50,231 nt of DNA. Origin: Cryomorphaceae bacterium ASP10-05a (GTDB taxonomy: Bacteria > Bacteroidota > Bacteroidia > Flavobacteriales_D > Sanyastnellaceae). Where the stretch lies: the NCBI GenBank assembly GCA_000981645.1, contig LAQC01000033.1, positions 11,032 to 61,262 of the forward strand, written 5' to 3'. Both the position numbers and the translations under genes were made by a program. A model generated the notes under the pieces. That model was not told the origin of the DNA. It worked only from the letters and a program-made list of their open reading frames with translations, and did no database searches. Position 1 is the first letter of the stretch; the number at the start of each line of letters is the position of its first letter. This document shows positions 1-9,524 of this stretch, piece by piece.

Positions 1-100
1 ACAACAAGAACACCAACCCCTTATCTCTAAGCAAAGAGCACTTAAAATCGGAAAGTATGTAGAAACCCACAATTCCGAACCCCAAACCAAAAAACAGACC

Positions 101-3100
101 CTAGTCTTCCTTCCAATCTCCACCTCTACCAGGAGTATAAGGAGCTCTCAATTCTAACAGTTTCCCTTCTAGAATCTCCACACGTTTCATCTGTGCTTTT
201 AGCTCTGCCAACCATGGCGTATAGGATTTTCTAGCTCTGTTGATTTGGTCTCGCTGCGTGTCTGTTGGTGCTGATGTGGTGTACCACAACTGGTAAATCA
301 CATAACCCACCATGCTCTCAATTCCTTTGTTGGTTTCAAAGTCATGCTTGGAGATTTCGTAGTCTCCATACATTTCATATTTCAACTGAGTCATTTCTGC
401 CTCTATGGCTTTTACCTCAGCCATTAATGACAGCGGAACTCCGGGCACTTGAAGCACTGCCCCTTTTATATGCTTCAATCGGTCCTCTGTTTCTCCTATC
501 ACCGTGGATGCTCCATATACCGAACGCCTGAGTTCTTGTACTTCTTTCTGGAAGGCCAATAGTGCGTTTTTATCAGTAGCGGGAAGCGTGGTGTTATTGA
601 GTAATTCCACATTGAATTTGACTGGTTCTGCTAGCTTGGTTAATTCTCCGTTTACCGCTTGCCATAGTTCTAAGGTATAAATTCCTGGAAGGGCTAGCTG
701 ACCATCATCAGCAGAGCTGTAACGTCCTACTTCTTCTGTCTTCAATGACACTGGGCTGGTAGTAGCATAACGGTAATTCCATGTCATTCTATTGATGCCT
801 TTCTTAGGGCCAGTTTTCATTTTATTTATCTCATTTCCAGCATCGTCTTTCACTATGAATAACAGGTACGGCTTCTCTTCTTCGGCCTCTGCTCTTATCT
901 CTTCTTTGGTTGGGTAGAACACGTCTCCGCCCTCTTTCTTGATGTCTTTTTCGGCATTCTGTCTTTTCTCTTTTAGCGTCTCTGGCTTTTCTTTCACGTA
1001 GTAAGTGAACGTAGCCCCGAATTCTGGGTTGGGTGCAGTGTAAACACTTTCTCCTTGCGAGCCTTTACCTCTTCCTCCCTGTGGGTTGGTTTCCACATAC
1101 ATCAGCGCTTCTTTGATGGTAAAGATGTGTGCTTCTTTTTCCAGTAATTCTGGCGTGAGTTCTCTTAGCGCTGTGTAGTCATCTACGATAAAAAATCCTC
1201 TTCCAAAGGAGGCACATACTACATCGTTTTCTCTGCGTTGCAACGCTATATCTCTAATAGCCACCGTAGGAATTCCGTTTGTGAACTGTGTCCATTCCTC
1301 TCCACCATTAACCGTGAAGAACAACCCAAATTCAGTTCCTGCAAAAAGCAAGTCTTTGTTCACGTGGTCTTGCGCTATAGAATACACAGAACCGCGCTCT
1401 GGAAGGTTTCCAGAGATAGAATTCCATGAGTCTCCTTGGTCATTGCTACGCAAAACATACGGCTTAAAGTCCCCATTTTTATGGTTATTAAACACCGCAA
1501 AAACCGTATTTTCATCATGCGCAGAAGCCAACACTTGATTTACATAAGTGCGGTCTGGAACTCCTGGAAAAGAACTCATCTTAGCCCAGTTTCCGTCACC
1601 ATCTTTACTGTGAATTAGCCCATCATCAGTTCCCGCATAGAGCAGTCCTTCTTTCTTAGCCGACTCATCAAATGCTACGATGTTTCCATAAATAGTCGTG
1701 GACTTGTTCTTCATCACCGCATCTATTCCCCAAACACGACCCATTGTTTTAAACGTATTCCTGTCTTCATTTCTAGACAAATCTTCACTGATTACCTCCC
1801 AGCTGTCTCCTCGGTTATCCGACTTGAATACTTTATTAGCACAGAAATACAGTCGCTCTGGTTTGTGTGGACTGATGAGCAGTGGAGCATCCCAATTCCA
1901 GCGGTAAGCCGCCTCTCCATCTCTAGGTTGTGGCTGAATTCCCATACGCTGTCCAGATTTCTTATCGTATCTAATCAACCATCCGTACTGCGCTTGACCG
2001 TATACGATATTCTCATTAGAAGGGTCTACCTGCGGCTCGAAACCATCTCCACCGTTCGTAATAATCCAATCTTGGTTCAGAATGCCTGCATTGTTTAACG
2101 TTCTAGAAGGGCCGCCCTGCGTATTATTATCTTGGGTTCCACCGTACACATTGTAAAATGGTTCTGCTTGGTCTACCGCCACTCTGTAAAACTGCGTCAC
2201 AGGCAGATTTGGCTTGTATGCCCAATCAGCAGCATGATTATGTGTTTCATACAATCCACCATCACAACCGACTATCCAGTGATCGGTGTTTTGTGGGTCT
2301 ATCCAAATACAGTGGTTATCTACATGCTTGGATTTCTCTCCTGTTTTATTAAATGTCTTTCCTCCATCTTCTGTGTGGTGCAGCCATGTGTTCATGGAAA
2401 ACACCTTGTCTACATCGTAAGGATCGCAAATGATTTCTTGGTAATAATTTCCGCTGGTGGAATAGTCACTCATTTTAGAGAAGCTCGCACCCCGGTTGGT
2501 AGAACGGTAAAACCCTCCGTCCTCAGTAGCTTTTATGATGGCATAAACCACATCAGGATTGGCTGGCGAAACAGCTATTCCTATTCTTCCCATATCTCCA
2601 GCTGGCAGTCCATTCTCTAACTTATCCCAGTCTTTTCCTCCGTTTTCAGTTTTGTAAAGTGCGGTTTCTGGGCCACCATCTATATACGTATACACATGTC
2701 TTCTTCTCTGGTGTGCCGCTGCATAAATCACCTCCGGATTTCTCGGGTCGAATGCTATTTCAGAAACTCCCGTGTCCTTAGAGATCTCCAAGATCAGCTC
2801 CCAGTTCTCTCCTCCGTCTGTGGTTTTATAGACGCCTCTTTCACCGCCTTCACTCCACAAGGGCCCGTAAGCCGCCAGATAAACCGTGTTTTGATCTGTA
2901 GGATGAATAAGGATGTTTCCAATGTGCTCACTCTCTTTCAAGCCCATATTCTTAAACGTAGCTCCACCATCTTCCGATTTGTAAACTCCATCTCCGTAGG
3001 CTACAGAACGCTGGTTGTTATTCTCTCCTGTTCCTATCCACACCACATGCTCATTGGAAGGCGCTATAGAAATGCATCCTATAGAATAAGACCCGTGAGA

Positions 3101-3385
3101 ATCAAAAATAGGCTCGTAAGTAGTTCCAGCATTGGTTGTTTTCCAAACGCCACCAGAAGCCACAGCCACATAATACTCAAAAGTATTACTAGGATTCACT
3201 GCTAAATCTGCTATCCTACCAGAGGTTAACGCTGGTCCTATTCCTCTCACATTTAGCCCTGAAACCAGATCGGAGCTATAGGTAAGTTCTTTGTCTTCAG
3301 CTTTATTCTTGTTCTTTTTTTGCGCTGCAATGTCTGTGGAAAAGGCCACAAGAAATACAGCCAGCAGGATGGTTAATCGAGTCAT
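101..3385 (-). CDS. Secreted BNR/sortilin-like beta-propeller protein
   Basis: A 1094-residue exported protein. Residues 1-21 form a signal peptide ending at an Ala-Gln pair. From about residue 40 to 740 there are at least ten BNR/Asp-box type repeats (for example KTTNAGTTY, KSEDGGATF, KTTDGGENW, KSDNRGDSW, RSNDQGDSW), the hallmark of VPS10/sortilin-like propellers. Bacteroidota annotation usually calls this family a glycosyl hydrolase, but no catalytic residues are identifiable, so enzymatic activity is unproven. The last 300 or so residues contain a charged, helical region and no recognisable T9SS tail, so a periplasmic or outer-membrane-associated location is more likely than T9SS secretion. 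A -7 box (TATATTTG) lies 20 nt upstream of the ATG. It follows the AI-2E permease gene on the same strand after 89 bp, probably with its own promoter. Confidence 0.85.
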   Translation of the reverse strand: MTRLTILLAVFLVAFSTDIAAQKKNKNKAEDKELTYSSDLVSGLNVRGIGPALTSGRIADLAVNPSNTFEYYVAVASGGVWKTTNAGTTYEPIFDSHGSYSIGCISIAPSNEHVVWIGTGENNNQRSVAYGDGVYKSEDGGATFKNMGLKESEHIGNILIHPTDQNTVYLAAYGPLWSEGGERGVYKTTDGGENWELILEISKDTGVSEIAFDPRNPEVIYAAAHQRRRHVYTYIDGGPETALYKTENGGKDWDKLENGLPAGDMGRIGIAVSPANPDVVYAIIKATEDGGFYRSTNRGASFSKMSDYSTSGNYYQEIICDPYDVDKVFSMNTWLHHTEDGGKTFNKTGEKSKHVDNHCIWIDPQNTDHWIVGCDGGLYETHNHAADWAYKPNLPVTQFYRVAVDQAEPFYNVYGGTQDNNTQGGPSRTLNNAGILNQDWIITNGGDGFEPQVDPSNENIVYGQAQYGWLIRYDKKSGQRMGIQPQPRDGEAAYRWNWDAPLLISPHKPERLYFCANKVFKSDNRGDSWEVISEDLSRNEDRNTFKTMGRVWGIDAVMKNKSTTIYGNIVAFDESAKKEGLLYAGTDDGLIHSKDGDGNWAKMSSFPGVPDRTYVNQVLASAHDENTVFAVFNNHKNGDFKPYVLRSNDQGDSWNSISGNLPERGSVYSIAQDHVNKDLLFAGTEFGLFFTVNGGEEWTQFTNGIPTVAIRDIALQRRENDVVCASFGRGFFIVDDYTALRELTPELLEKEAHIFTIKEALMYVETNPQGGRGKGSQGESVYTAPNPEFGATFTYYVKEKPETLKEKRQNAEKDIKKEGGDVFYPTKEEIRAEAEEEKPYLLFIVKDDAGNEINKMKTGPKKGINRMTWNYRYATTSPVSLKTEEVGRYSSADDGQLALPGIYTLELWQAVNGELTKLAEPVKFNVELLNNTTLPATDKNALLAFQKEVQELRRSVYGASTVIGETEDRLKHIKGAVLQVPGVPLSLMAEVKAIEAEMTQLKYEMYGDYEISKHDFETNKGIESMVGYVIYQLWYTTSAPTDTQRDQINRARKSYTPWLAELKAQMKRVEILEGKLLELRAPYTPGRGGDWKED
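1235..1246. repeat. Palindrome GCGTTGCAACGC (copy 1)
   Basis: A perfect 12-nt palindrome inside the BNR-protein gene. A second site of the related 9-mer (GCGTAGCAA, minus strand, 1443-1451) lies 200 bp away in the same gene. Confidence 0.55.
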
Positions 3386-3404
3386 TTTGAGGTGAGGTTT
3401 GTAG

Positions 3405-3412
3405 CAAATATA
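3405..3412 (-). promoter_or_regulatory. Bacteroidota -7 box of the BNR-protein gene
   Basis: Read on the minus strand this is TATATTTG, an exact match to the Bacteroidota -7 consensus TAnnTTTG. It is followed by CTACAAA and then the ATG at 3385, giving a leader of roughly a dozen nucleotides. I could not see a clear -33 TTG at the usual spacing. Confidence 0.6.
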
Positions 3413-3474
3413 GAGTACTCAATATCTCTTTATAGATTTTAAACAATTAAAAAATAAATAGGGCATTTGGTGAA

Positions 3475-4524
3475 CTAAACTTTGCTCCCTCCAGACATCA
3501 TCTCTGCCATCATTCTAGTCGATGGAATCTGCTCTAGAATTATCTTTAGAATTACTGTGATAGGAATGGCCATAATTAACCCTGGCACTCCCCAGATGAA
3601 TCCCCAGAGCATAAGCATAACAAGCACTGTAACGACATTTAAAGAAAATGTTTTACCCATAAATATGGGCTCTAGCACAGCTCCAAACAGCACTTGAACA
3701 CCTGTGATTATAAGAGAAAAGGCTAACAAAACAGTATAAGCTTCTATCTCTACAAAGGCGAATATGGACAGGAGCACAACAGAAATCACACTTCCAACCA
3801 TCTGAACGAAGTTGATTAAAAAGGCAAACACTCCCCAGAAAATAGGGAAACTCACATCGAAAGAGTAACACGCTATAGAGAATCCTACTCCCGTACCGAA
3901 GCTCACTAGGAATTTAACAATCAGAAACCGAGCAATGTCTTTTTCTATTTTTAGAAATGTCCTGATGGACATGCTCTTCGATTTAAAAATAGCCTTGGTT
4001 AATACTCTCTCAAAATTAAACGAATCCATTAAGAGGAGTACTCCAAAGAAAATGGTCATTAGCGCCATGGTCAAAGTATCTCCAATGAAATCTAAGGTAT
4101 TTCCAAAATTTCCAAATACATTGGCTTGGCTGAGGTAGTGAAGTAAGACATTGTCATTTCCGATTCTTTCTATGCCAAAGAAACTCTCTACATTACCGAT
4201 AAGAAGAGTGAACTTACTTTCTGCTTTTTGAAAGAAATGACTATCTGCATTTATTATTTCTCTACTCGATAATTTAACTAGCTCACCGAACAACTTTAAT
4301 ATCAGCGCAATGATTCCTATTATCACTCCTATGCTCAGCCACTTAGGCAATCCTTTAGTTCTGAGCCATCTCATTATGGGTAAAAAAAGCAATGCCATAA
4401 ACATTCCAAAAGTCAATGGAATAAAGATAAATGACAAGATTTTAAGTAGGTAAAAAACCAAAACTACAACCATTATTGTCAGCAGGTTGTTTGTTCTATT
4501 TAAATTATTTAAGCTTGGGCCCAT
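3475..4524 (-). CDS. AI-2E family membrane transporter
   Basis: A 349-residue polytopic inner-membrane protein of the AI-2E/YdiK/PerM permease family (PF01594). Two hydrophobic segments follow a short N-terminal tail (residues 15-60), then a soluble stretch (about 80-145), then a run of helices towards the C terminus with the Gly/Pro-rich pattern FIWGVPGLIMAIPITVILKI characteristic of the family. Substrates in this family are diverse (autoinducer export, ions), and nothing here identifies one. It is transcribed towards the BNR-protein gene. The upstream region up to the divergent pirin gene at 4703 holds AT-rich sequence without a clear consensus promoter. Confidence 0.85.
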   Translation of the reverse strand: MGPSLNNLNRTNNLLTIMVVVLVFYLLKILSFIFIPLTFGMFMALLFLPIMRWLRTKGLPKWLSIGVIIGIIALILKLFGELVKLSSREIINADSHFFQKAESKFTLLIGNVESFFGIERIGNDNVLLHYLSQANVFGNFGNTLDFIGDTLTMALMTIFFGVLLLMDSFNFERVLTKAIFKSKSMSIRTFLKIEKDIARFLIVKFLVSFGTGVGFSIACYSFDVSFPIFWGVFAFLINFVQMVGSVISVVLLSIFAFVEIEAYTVLLAFSLIITGVQVLFGAVLEPIFMGKTFSLNVVTVLVMLMLWGFIWGVPGLIMAIPITVILKIILEQIPSTRMMAEMMSGGSKV

Positions 4525-4702
4525 GTAAGTTTATTAGCTGTGCTAAGGTACTTCTAAAAACAAATTCATCATGGTAAAAATTGCCAATATCAACTTCTTG
4601 ACTGAATCATAATCAAGGATTACAATCCGCTGATTAACCAGAACGAATCACTTGTTAACCTAGATCAATAGATATAACCATTTTAAGAATTAATTTTAGT
4701 GC

Positions 4703-5845
4703 ATGGAAAAGAAAAACAACAGAAGGGGATTTTTAAAAAAAGCCACAGTAGTTACTTCTGGAGGTTTGCTGGCAGCTACTGCTGCCTTTACCTTTAAATC
4801 TGAATCAGAAAATCACCAAGAAACAAAAAATAGTATGCCAATTATTAAGCGAATTCAGCCACTTGGTTTCCAATGGGAAACCCAAGATCCTTTTCTGTTT
4901 TGTGTTCATCATGAGGATGCTTACCCTAAAGGAAATGAAAAACAAGGTCCCGCAGCTAGTTTAACGGGAAGGAACATAGGTCAAGATTTTTTAATAAAAG
5001 ATGGCTGGAGAATGTACCACGGTGAAAACGTGCCTGGGTTTCCTGGTCACCCTCACAGAGGATTCGAAACTATAACAGTAGTAAGAGAAGGAATGGTGGA
5101 TCATACGGATTCTACGGGAGCTTCTGGCAGATATGGTAATGGTGATGTACAGTGGATGACTTCCGGGAAAGGGGTACAGCATGCAGAAATGTTTCCTCTA
5201 GTGAAAGATACTGAAGATAACCCCCTCGAATTATTCCAGATATGGCTTAACCTGCCAAAGAAGGATAAATTTGTAGAGCCACATTTTAAAATGTTATGGG
5301 CAGAATCTATTCCTAAATATGAGCATCTAGATGAAACCGGAAAGGTCAGTATAGAAGTGATCGCGGGAAAGGTAGGAGAAGAAAAAGCTCCGACTCCTCC
5401 ACCGAATTCATGGGCTTTTTCTGAGGAAAATGATGTAGCTGTTTGGAACATTAAAATGGATAAAGGTGCTAAATGGACGTTACCTAAAGCGAAAGATGGG
5501 GTGAGCAGAACGATTTATTTCTATAAAGGAAATGAACTCAAAATTGAAGGTGAAACCCTTGGAAATTATCATTCTGCCGATGTTAGAGCTGACGTAGACT
5601 TGGTTCTAGAAAGTGGGGCTGAAGAGAGTCATATATTGATATTGCAAGGCAAACCTATAGGAGAACCTGTAGTTCAGCACGGACCTTTCGTAATGAATAC
5701 AAAAGAAGAAATTAGACAAGCATTTGTGGATTATCAGAACACCCAGTTTGGCGGATGGCCGTGGAATGAATCTGGACCAGTTCACCCGAGAACGAAAGGA
5801 CGTTTTGCCCAGCACGCTGATGGAAAACTAGAAGATAAGAGTTAG
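4703..5845 (+). CDS. Pirin family protein with a Tat signal
   Basis: A 380-residue bicupin of the pirin family. The cupin metal ligands can be picked out: two His in GHPHRGFETITVV, and a His and a Glu in GKGVQHAEMFP, matching the Fe-binding His/His/His/Glu set of human pirin. Pirins include quercetinase-like dioxygenases and redox-sensing regulators. Unusually, the protein starts with a twin-arginine leader (NRRGFLKKATVV followed by a hydrophobic Gly/Ala stretch), so it is probably exported folded with its metal. That is not the cytoplasmic location of typical pirins and also explains the extra length. The gene is monocistronic, ends at a bidirectional terminator and is divergent from the AI-2E gene. 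Confidence 0.88.
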   Translation: MEKKNNRRGFLKKATVVTSGGLLAATAAFTFKSESENHQETKNSMPIIKRIQPLGFQWETQDPFLFCVHHEDAYPKGNEKQGPAASLTGRNIGQDFLIKDGWRMYHGENVPGFPGHPHRGFETITVVREGMVDHTDSTGASGRYGNGDVQWMTSGKGVQHAEMFPLVKDTEDNPLELFQIWLNLPKKDKFVEPHFKMLWAESIPKYEHLDETGKVSIEVIAGKVGEEKAPTPPPNSWAFSEENDVAVWNIKMDKGAKWTLPKAKDGVSRTIYFYKGNELKIEGETLGNYHSADVRADVDLVLESGAEESHILILQGKPIGEPVVQHGPFVMNTKEEIRQAFVDYQNTQFGGWPWNESGPVHPRTKGRFAQHADGKLEDKS

Positions 5846-5905
5846 TACCTAGTATAGTTGAAACTAAAAATCTCCGACTGATTATCCGAGATAGCTTCTA
5901 AAACT

Positions 5906-5943
5906 AAAAAGCCCCATTCAGGAATCCTGAATGGGGCTTTTTT
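5906..5943. terminator. Bidirectional intrinsic terminator
   Basis: An 11-bp perfect stem, GCCCCATTCAG pairing with CTGAATGGGGC across the loop GAATC (5911-5937), is preceded by five A and followed by six or more T. The symmetrical A and T runs let it terminate both the pirin gene (+) and the facing SPT-like gene (-). Confidence 0.93.
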
Positions 5944-5970
5944 ATATTCTAGTAAGTTCTCTTTATTTAC

Positions 5971-7215
5971 TTATGACCAGCTAGCGATTTTCTCAGCTGC
6001 ATAATCTCCAGCAGCTAATTTTTCTTTCATATTGGTAAAAGTATCTATCGTATACTTTACATCCTCCAGAGTATGAACTGCAGTAGGTATTAACCTCAGC
6101 ATGATTACTTCCTTAGGTACTACTGGATAAACTACTATCGAACAGAAAATACCATGATTTTCTCTAAGGTCTAACGTAAGGTTAGTGGCCTCTCCTAATG
6201 TTCCTGATAGGAATACCGGAGTAACTGCTGAGTTGGTAGCTCCTATGTTAAATCCTGCAGACTTTAATCCTGTTTGCAACGCTGTAGCTATTTTCCAAAG
6301 ATTGTCTTTAAACTCCGGACGAGTTCTTAGCATGTCTAACCTTTTAAGTGCTCCTATTACTATCGGCATAGGTAAAGACTTAGCATACGTTTGAGAACGC
6401 ATGTTATATCTCATGTAATCGATGATTTGCTCATCTGATGAAATAAACGCTCCTATAGTAGCCATAGATTTAGCGAACGTTCCGAAATAAACATCTATCT
6501 CGTCCTGTACTCCTTGAAAATCTCCAGCTCCTCTTCCGTTCTCTCCTATCGTTCCAAATCCATGCGCATCATCCACAAATAATCTGAAACCATATTCTTT
6601 CTTGTAAGAAACTATTTCTTTTAGCTTCCCTTGGTCTCCGGCCATACCGAAAACACCTTCTGTTACTACTAAAATTCCTCCCCCAGTAGTTTCTGTTAAT
6701 CTTTTAGCTCTGTCTAACTGCTTCACGAAGCTATCCATGTCATTATGCTGATAAACGAATCGTTTACCCTGATGTAGTCTAACTCCATCTACCATACAAG
6801 CATGAGACTCAGAATCATAAACGATTACATCGTTTCTATCTACTAAAGCTTCTATACAAGACATACAGCCCTGGTATCCAAAGTTTAATAAATAGGTGTC
6901 TTCCTTTTGCATGAACTCTGAAAGTTCATTCTCTAACTCTTCATGGTATTTAGTCTGGCCAGACATCATTCTAGCTCCCATAGGATATCCCATACCCCAT
7001 TCCTTAGCTGCATCTGCATCTACCTTCCTTACTTCTGGATGATTTGCTAATCCACAGTAATTATTTACAGACCACACTAAAACATCTTTCCCTCTAAAGG
7101 TCATTCTGTTAGAGATTTCTCCTTCTAATTTAGGGAAGGTGAAATAACCATGTGATTGTTTGGAGTGCTTTCCTAACGGTCCCCTATTGTTCCTTATTTT
7201 TTCGAATATATCCAA
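5971..7215 (-). CDS. Serine palmitoyltransferase-like alpha-oxoamine synthase
   Basis: A 414-residue PLP-dependent fold-type I enzyme of the alpha-oxoamine synthase family (KBL, BioF, SPT). Visible landmarks are the PLP-stacking His138 in DSESHAC, DDAHGFG at 215-221, and the Schiff-base Lys249 in GTFAKSMATIGAF. The N-terminal pattern (RGPLGKH, then YFTFPKLEGEI) and the whole-length flow match the Bacteroidota enzymes annotated as serine palmitoyltransferase, which condense serine with an acyl-CoA to start sphingolipid synthesis. That makes SPT more likely than glycine C-acetyltransferase or BioF. Translation probably starts at a TTG (7215-7213). The family N terminus (MD-F-EKI) fits that start, and no in-frame ATG precedes the conserved block. 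No other sphingolipid gene is adjacent. Confidence 0.85.
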   Translation of the reverse strand: MDIFEKIRNNRGPLGKHSKQSHGYFTFPKLEGEISNRMTFRGKDVLVWSVNNYCGLANHPEVRKVDADAAKEWGMGYPMGARMMSGQTKYHEELENELSEFMQKEDTYLLNFGYQGCMSCIEALVDRNDVIVYDSESHACMVDGVRLHQGKRFVYQHNDMDSFVKQLDRAKRLTETTGGGILVVTEGVFGMAGDQGKLKEIVSYKKEYGFRLFVDDAHGFGTIGENGRGAGDFQGVQDEIDVYFGTFAKSMATIGAFISSDEQIIDYMRYNMRSQTYAKSLPMPIVIGALKRLDMLRTRPEFKDNLWKIATALQTGLKSAGFNIGATNSAVTPVFLSGTLGEATNLTLDLRENHGIFCSIVVYPVVPKEVIMLRLIPTAVHTLEDVKYTIDTFTNMKEKLAAGDYAAEKIASWS

Positions 7216-7537
7216 GATCTTTTCGCTTTTATATAAGCCGCGAAGGTACGAAGTACCCTAAATTCACCAAACTTATCCAAACTAAAGTTATTCGAATTTC
7301 ATGTGAGTTAAAAACAATTGTGAACTTTACACCTACTTCTCAGAGTTAATGCTGCATACCGTTACCCCTACTTTTAGAGCTTAGGTATAAAAAAAGTAAA
7401 CTTTAGAAACAACTCACTCAGAGTTTTCAATCCTTTATGAAAAATTCCTTGAGGTCTTGTGTAGTATATTTGGAACCTCAATAAGGCAGAAACTTCAAAC
7501 TCTACCTAATTATTGTTATCATAGGAATCACTAGTAA
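7216..7537. other. Intergenic region between divergent SPT-like and epimerase genes
   Basis: This 322-bp non-coding stretch separates two divergent genes. It carries a consensus -7 box towards the epimerase (7465-7472). On the minus strand TACCTTCG lies about 20-30 nt before the SPT start, one mismatch from TAnnTTTG. I found no hairpin, RNA gene or convincing small ORF. Confidence 0.6.
7465..7472 (+). promoter_or_regulatory. -7 box upstream of the epimerase/GT2 pair
   Basis: TATATTTG matches the TAnnTTTG consensus exactly, 65 nt before the epimerase ATG. This leader is longer than the others in the window. Confidence 0.5.
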
Positions 7538-8593
7538 ATGAAAAGAATTTTAGTTACCGGAGCTGCAGGTTTTATAGGGTATCATACCGTTCAAAGGTTA
7601 GTTAATGAAGGACACTATGTAGTAGGGTTAGATAACCTAAATACCTACTATGACATTCGTCTGAAATTTGGAAGGTTAGACAATATGGGAATATCCAGCT
7701 CTAAGCTATTACAGGGAACGCTACTCCCAAGCTCTAAGTTTAAAAACTACCATTTCATACAGCTAAACTTAGTAGACAGAGCACCTCTTAACCAGTTATT
7801 TACCGATCAGAAATTTGATTACGTAGTAAATTTGGCCGCGCAAGCTGGAGTGAGGTACAGTATAGAGAAACCGAGTGTATATATAGAATCTAACATCGTA
7901 GGATTCGCTAATATTTTAGAAGCTTGTAGGAATTTCGAGATAAAGCACCTTACCTATGCTAGTTCTTCTAGCGTATACGGGCTTAATGAATCTGTGCCTT
8001 TTTCTACTCAGGATTCTACGAATCACCCTATGAGTTTATATGCTGCTACTAAGAAATCAAACGAGTTATTAGCCCACACCTATAGCCACCTTTTCCAGCT
8101 TCCTACTTCAGGAATACGCTTTTTTACGGTTTATGGCCCATGGGGAAGGCCAGACATGGCCTATTATATATTCGCTAATAAAATCACGTCTGGTGAAAAA
8201 ATAGATGTCTACAATAATGGCATCATGGAACGTGACTTCACTTATGTAGATGACATAGTAGAAGGAACAATTAAAGTTTTAAAAAAACCGCCTGTTCCTT
8301 CTGTAAATTGGAATCCGTTAAACCCTCAGGCAGACACTTCATCTGCTCCTTACAGAATATATAACATAGGCGCTAATGAACCCGTTAAACTTATGGACTT
8401 TATAAACACCTTAGAGGATTCTCTAGGGATGAAAGCACAACTAAATTACATGCCTATTCAGCCAGGAGATGTCACTAAAACTTGGGCTAACGTAGATAAT
8501 TTGATAAATGATTTTGATTATTCGCCAAAAACTTCCTTAAAAGATGGAATTTCGCAGTTCGTAAATTGGTATAAAGAATTCCACAAAGTATAG
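7538..8593 (+). CDS. NAD-dependent UDP-glucuronate 4-epimerase-type SDR
   Basis: A 351-residue extended short-chain dehydrogenase/reductase. The N-terminal NAD-binding motif TGAAGFIG is at residues 7-14, SSSSVYG (142-148) supplies the catalytic Ser/Thr region, and the YxxxK pair is Tyr168/Lys172 in SLYAATKK. The segment AAQAGVRYSIEKPSVYIESN is typical of UDP-glucuronate 4-epimerases, which make UDP-galacturonate for surface polysaccharides. Substrate specificity is inferred from this resemblance. The GT2 gene follows after 3 bp, so the two are almost certainly co-transcribed. Confidence 0.88.
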   Translation: MKRILVTGAAGFIGYHTVQRLVNEGHYVVGLDNLNTYYDIRLKFGRLDNMGISSSKLLQGTLLPSSKFKNYHFIQLNLVDRAPLNQLFTDQKFDYVVNLAAQAGVRYSIEKPSVYIESNIVGFANILEACRNFEIKHLTYASSSSVYGLNESVPFSTQDSTNHPMSLYAATKKSNELLAHTYSHLFQLPTSGIRFFTVYGPWGRPDMAYYIFANKITSGEKIDVYNNGIMERDFTYVDDIVEGTIKVLKKPPVPSVNWNPLNPQADTSSAPYRIYNIGANEPVKLMDFINTLEDSLGMKAQLNYMPIQPGDVTKTWANVDNLINDFDYSPKTSLKDGISQFVNWYKEFHKV

Positions 8594-8596
8594 CAC

Positions 8597-9523
8597 ATGA
8601 AAATCTCCGTAGTAGTACCTATGATGAATGAGGAAGACAATGTTTCTCCTATGCATCACGAAATAAAACAAGCATGTGAAAAGAATAATTATGACTATGA
8701 AATCATATTCATAGATGATGGTTCTTCAGATAAAACAGTGGAAAACTGTAAAGACCTGAGCCCGTTAAAATTAATTGTTCTTAGAAAAAACTTTGGTCAG
8801 ACGGCCGCCATGGACGCAGGGATAAAAGCGGCCACTGGGGACTACTTCATTACTATGGATGGGGATCTTCAAAACGATGCCAATGACTTTCCCAAGCTCA
8901 TAAAAAAACTCGAAGAGGATGACCTAGACGTAGTTTCGGGCTGGAGAAAAGATAGAAAAGACTCTTTCCTAAAGAACTTCGTCTCTAGAGGAGCTAACCT
9001 CCTGAGAAAAGTACTCGTAAATGACGGGATTCACGATAGTGGATGTTCTCTAAAAATTTACAAAAAAGAATGTTTTGAGGGTGTTACTCTGTATGGAGAA
9101 ATGCACAGGTTCATTCCTGCTATTTTAAAAATAAAAGGCTACAAAGTAGGCGAAGTAGTAGTGAACCACCGGTCTAGAACAGCAGGTATTACGAAGTATA
9201 ACTGGAAGAGAACGCTGAAAGGGTTTATAGATATGATTTCTGTTTGGTTTTGGAATAAGTACTCAGCTCGTCCTCTCCATTTACTCGGTGGCTTAGGATT
9301 AATTTTCATCCTTCTTAGTGTTCCATGCGGAATAACTACCGTAGGCTTATTCATAGCAGGTTATGGAATGTCTGAAACTGCCATGCCTCTGCTTACTATA
9401 TTTCTATTTTTAGGAGGAATTCAGTTATTTATCTCCGGACTTCTAGCGGATATTCTTCTTAAGAATTACTTCGAATCTAAAGGAGAAACGAATTATAGTA
9501 TCTCGCAGGAAATCATTTCTTAA
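8597..9523 (+). CDS. GT2 family glycosyltransferase with C-terminal membrane anchor
   Basis: A 308-residue DPM1/GtrB-like glycosyltransferase. The GT-A motifs are SVVVPMMNEED at the N terminus, IDDGSSDKT around residue 39, and the metal-binding MDGDLQND around residue 91. Two hydrophobic segments (about 230-250 and 262-285) anchor it to the membrane. Relatives transfer a sugar from a nucleotide donor to polyprenyl phosphate, and such lipid-linked sugars feed GT39/GT-C enzymes like the one encoded at 26.6 kb. Coupling to the adjacent epimerase suggests a uronic-acid-linked sugar pathway, which is an inference. Confidence 0.88.
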   Translation: MKISVVVPMMNEEDNVSPMHHEIKQACEKNNYDYEIIFIDDGSSDKTVENCKDLSPLKLIVLRKNFGQTAAMDAGIKAATGDYFITMDGDLQNDANDFPKLIKKLEEDDLDVVSGWRKDRKDSFLKNFVSRGANLLRKVLVNDGIHDSGCSLKIYKKECFEGVTLYGEMHRFIPAILKIKGYKVGEVVVNHRSRTAGITKYNWKRTLKGFIDMISVWFWNKYSARPLHLLGGLGLIFILLSVPCGITTVGLFIAGYGMSETAMPLLTIFLFLGGIQLFISGLLADILLKNYFESKGETNYSISQEIIS

Positions 9524-9524
9524 A

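Noticed and set aside
2132-3205. Long plus-strand ORFs of 162 and 169 codons within the BNR-protein gene
   Set aside because: They are antisense shadows of a repeat-rich gene, with no signal, no promoter and no recognisable domain.
7152-7349. A 65-codon plus-strand ORF across the SPT start and the intergenic region
   Set aside because: It overlaps the N terminus of the SPT-like gene and lacks any signal of its own.
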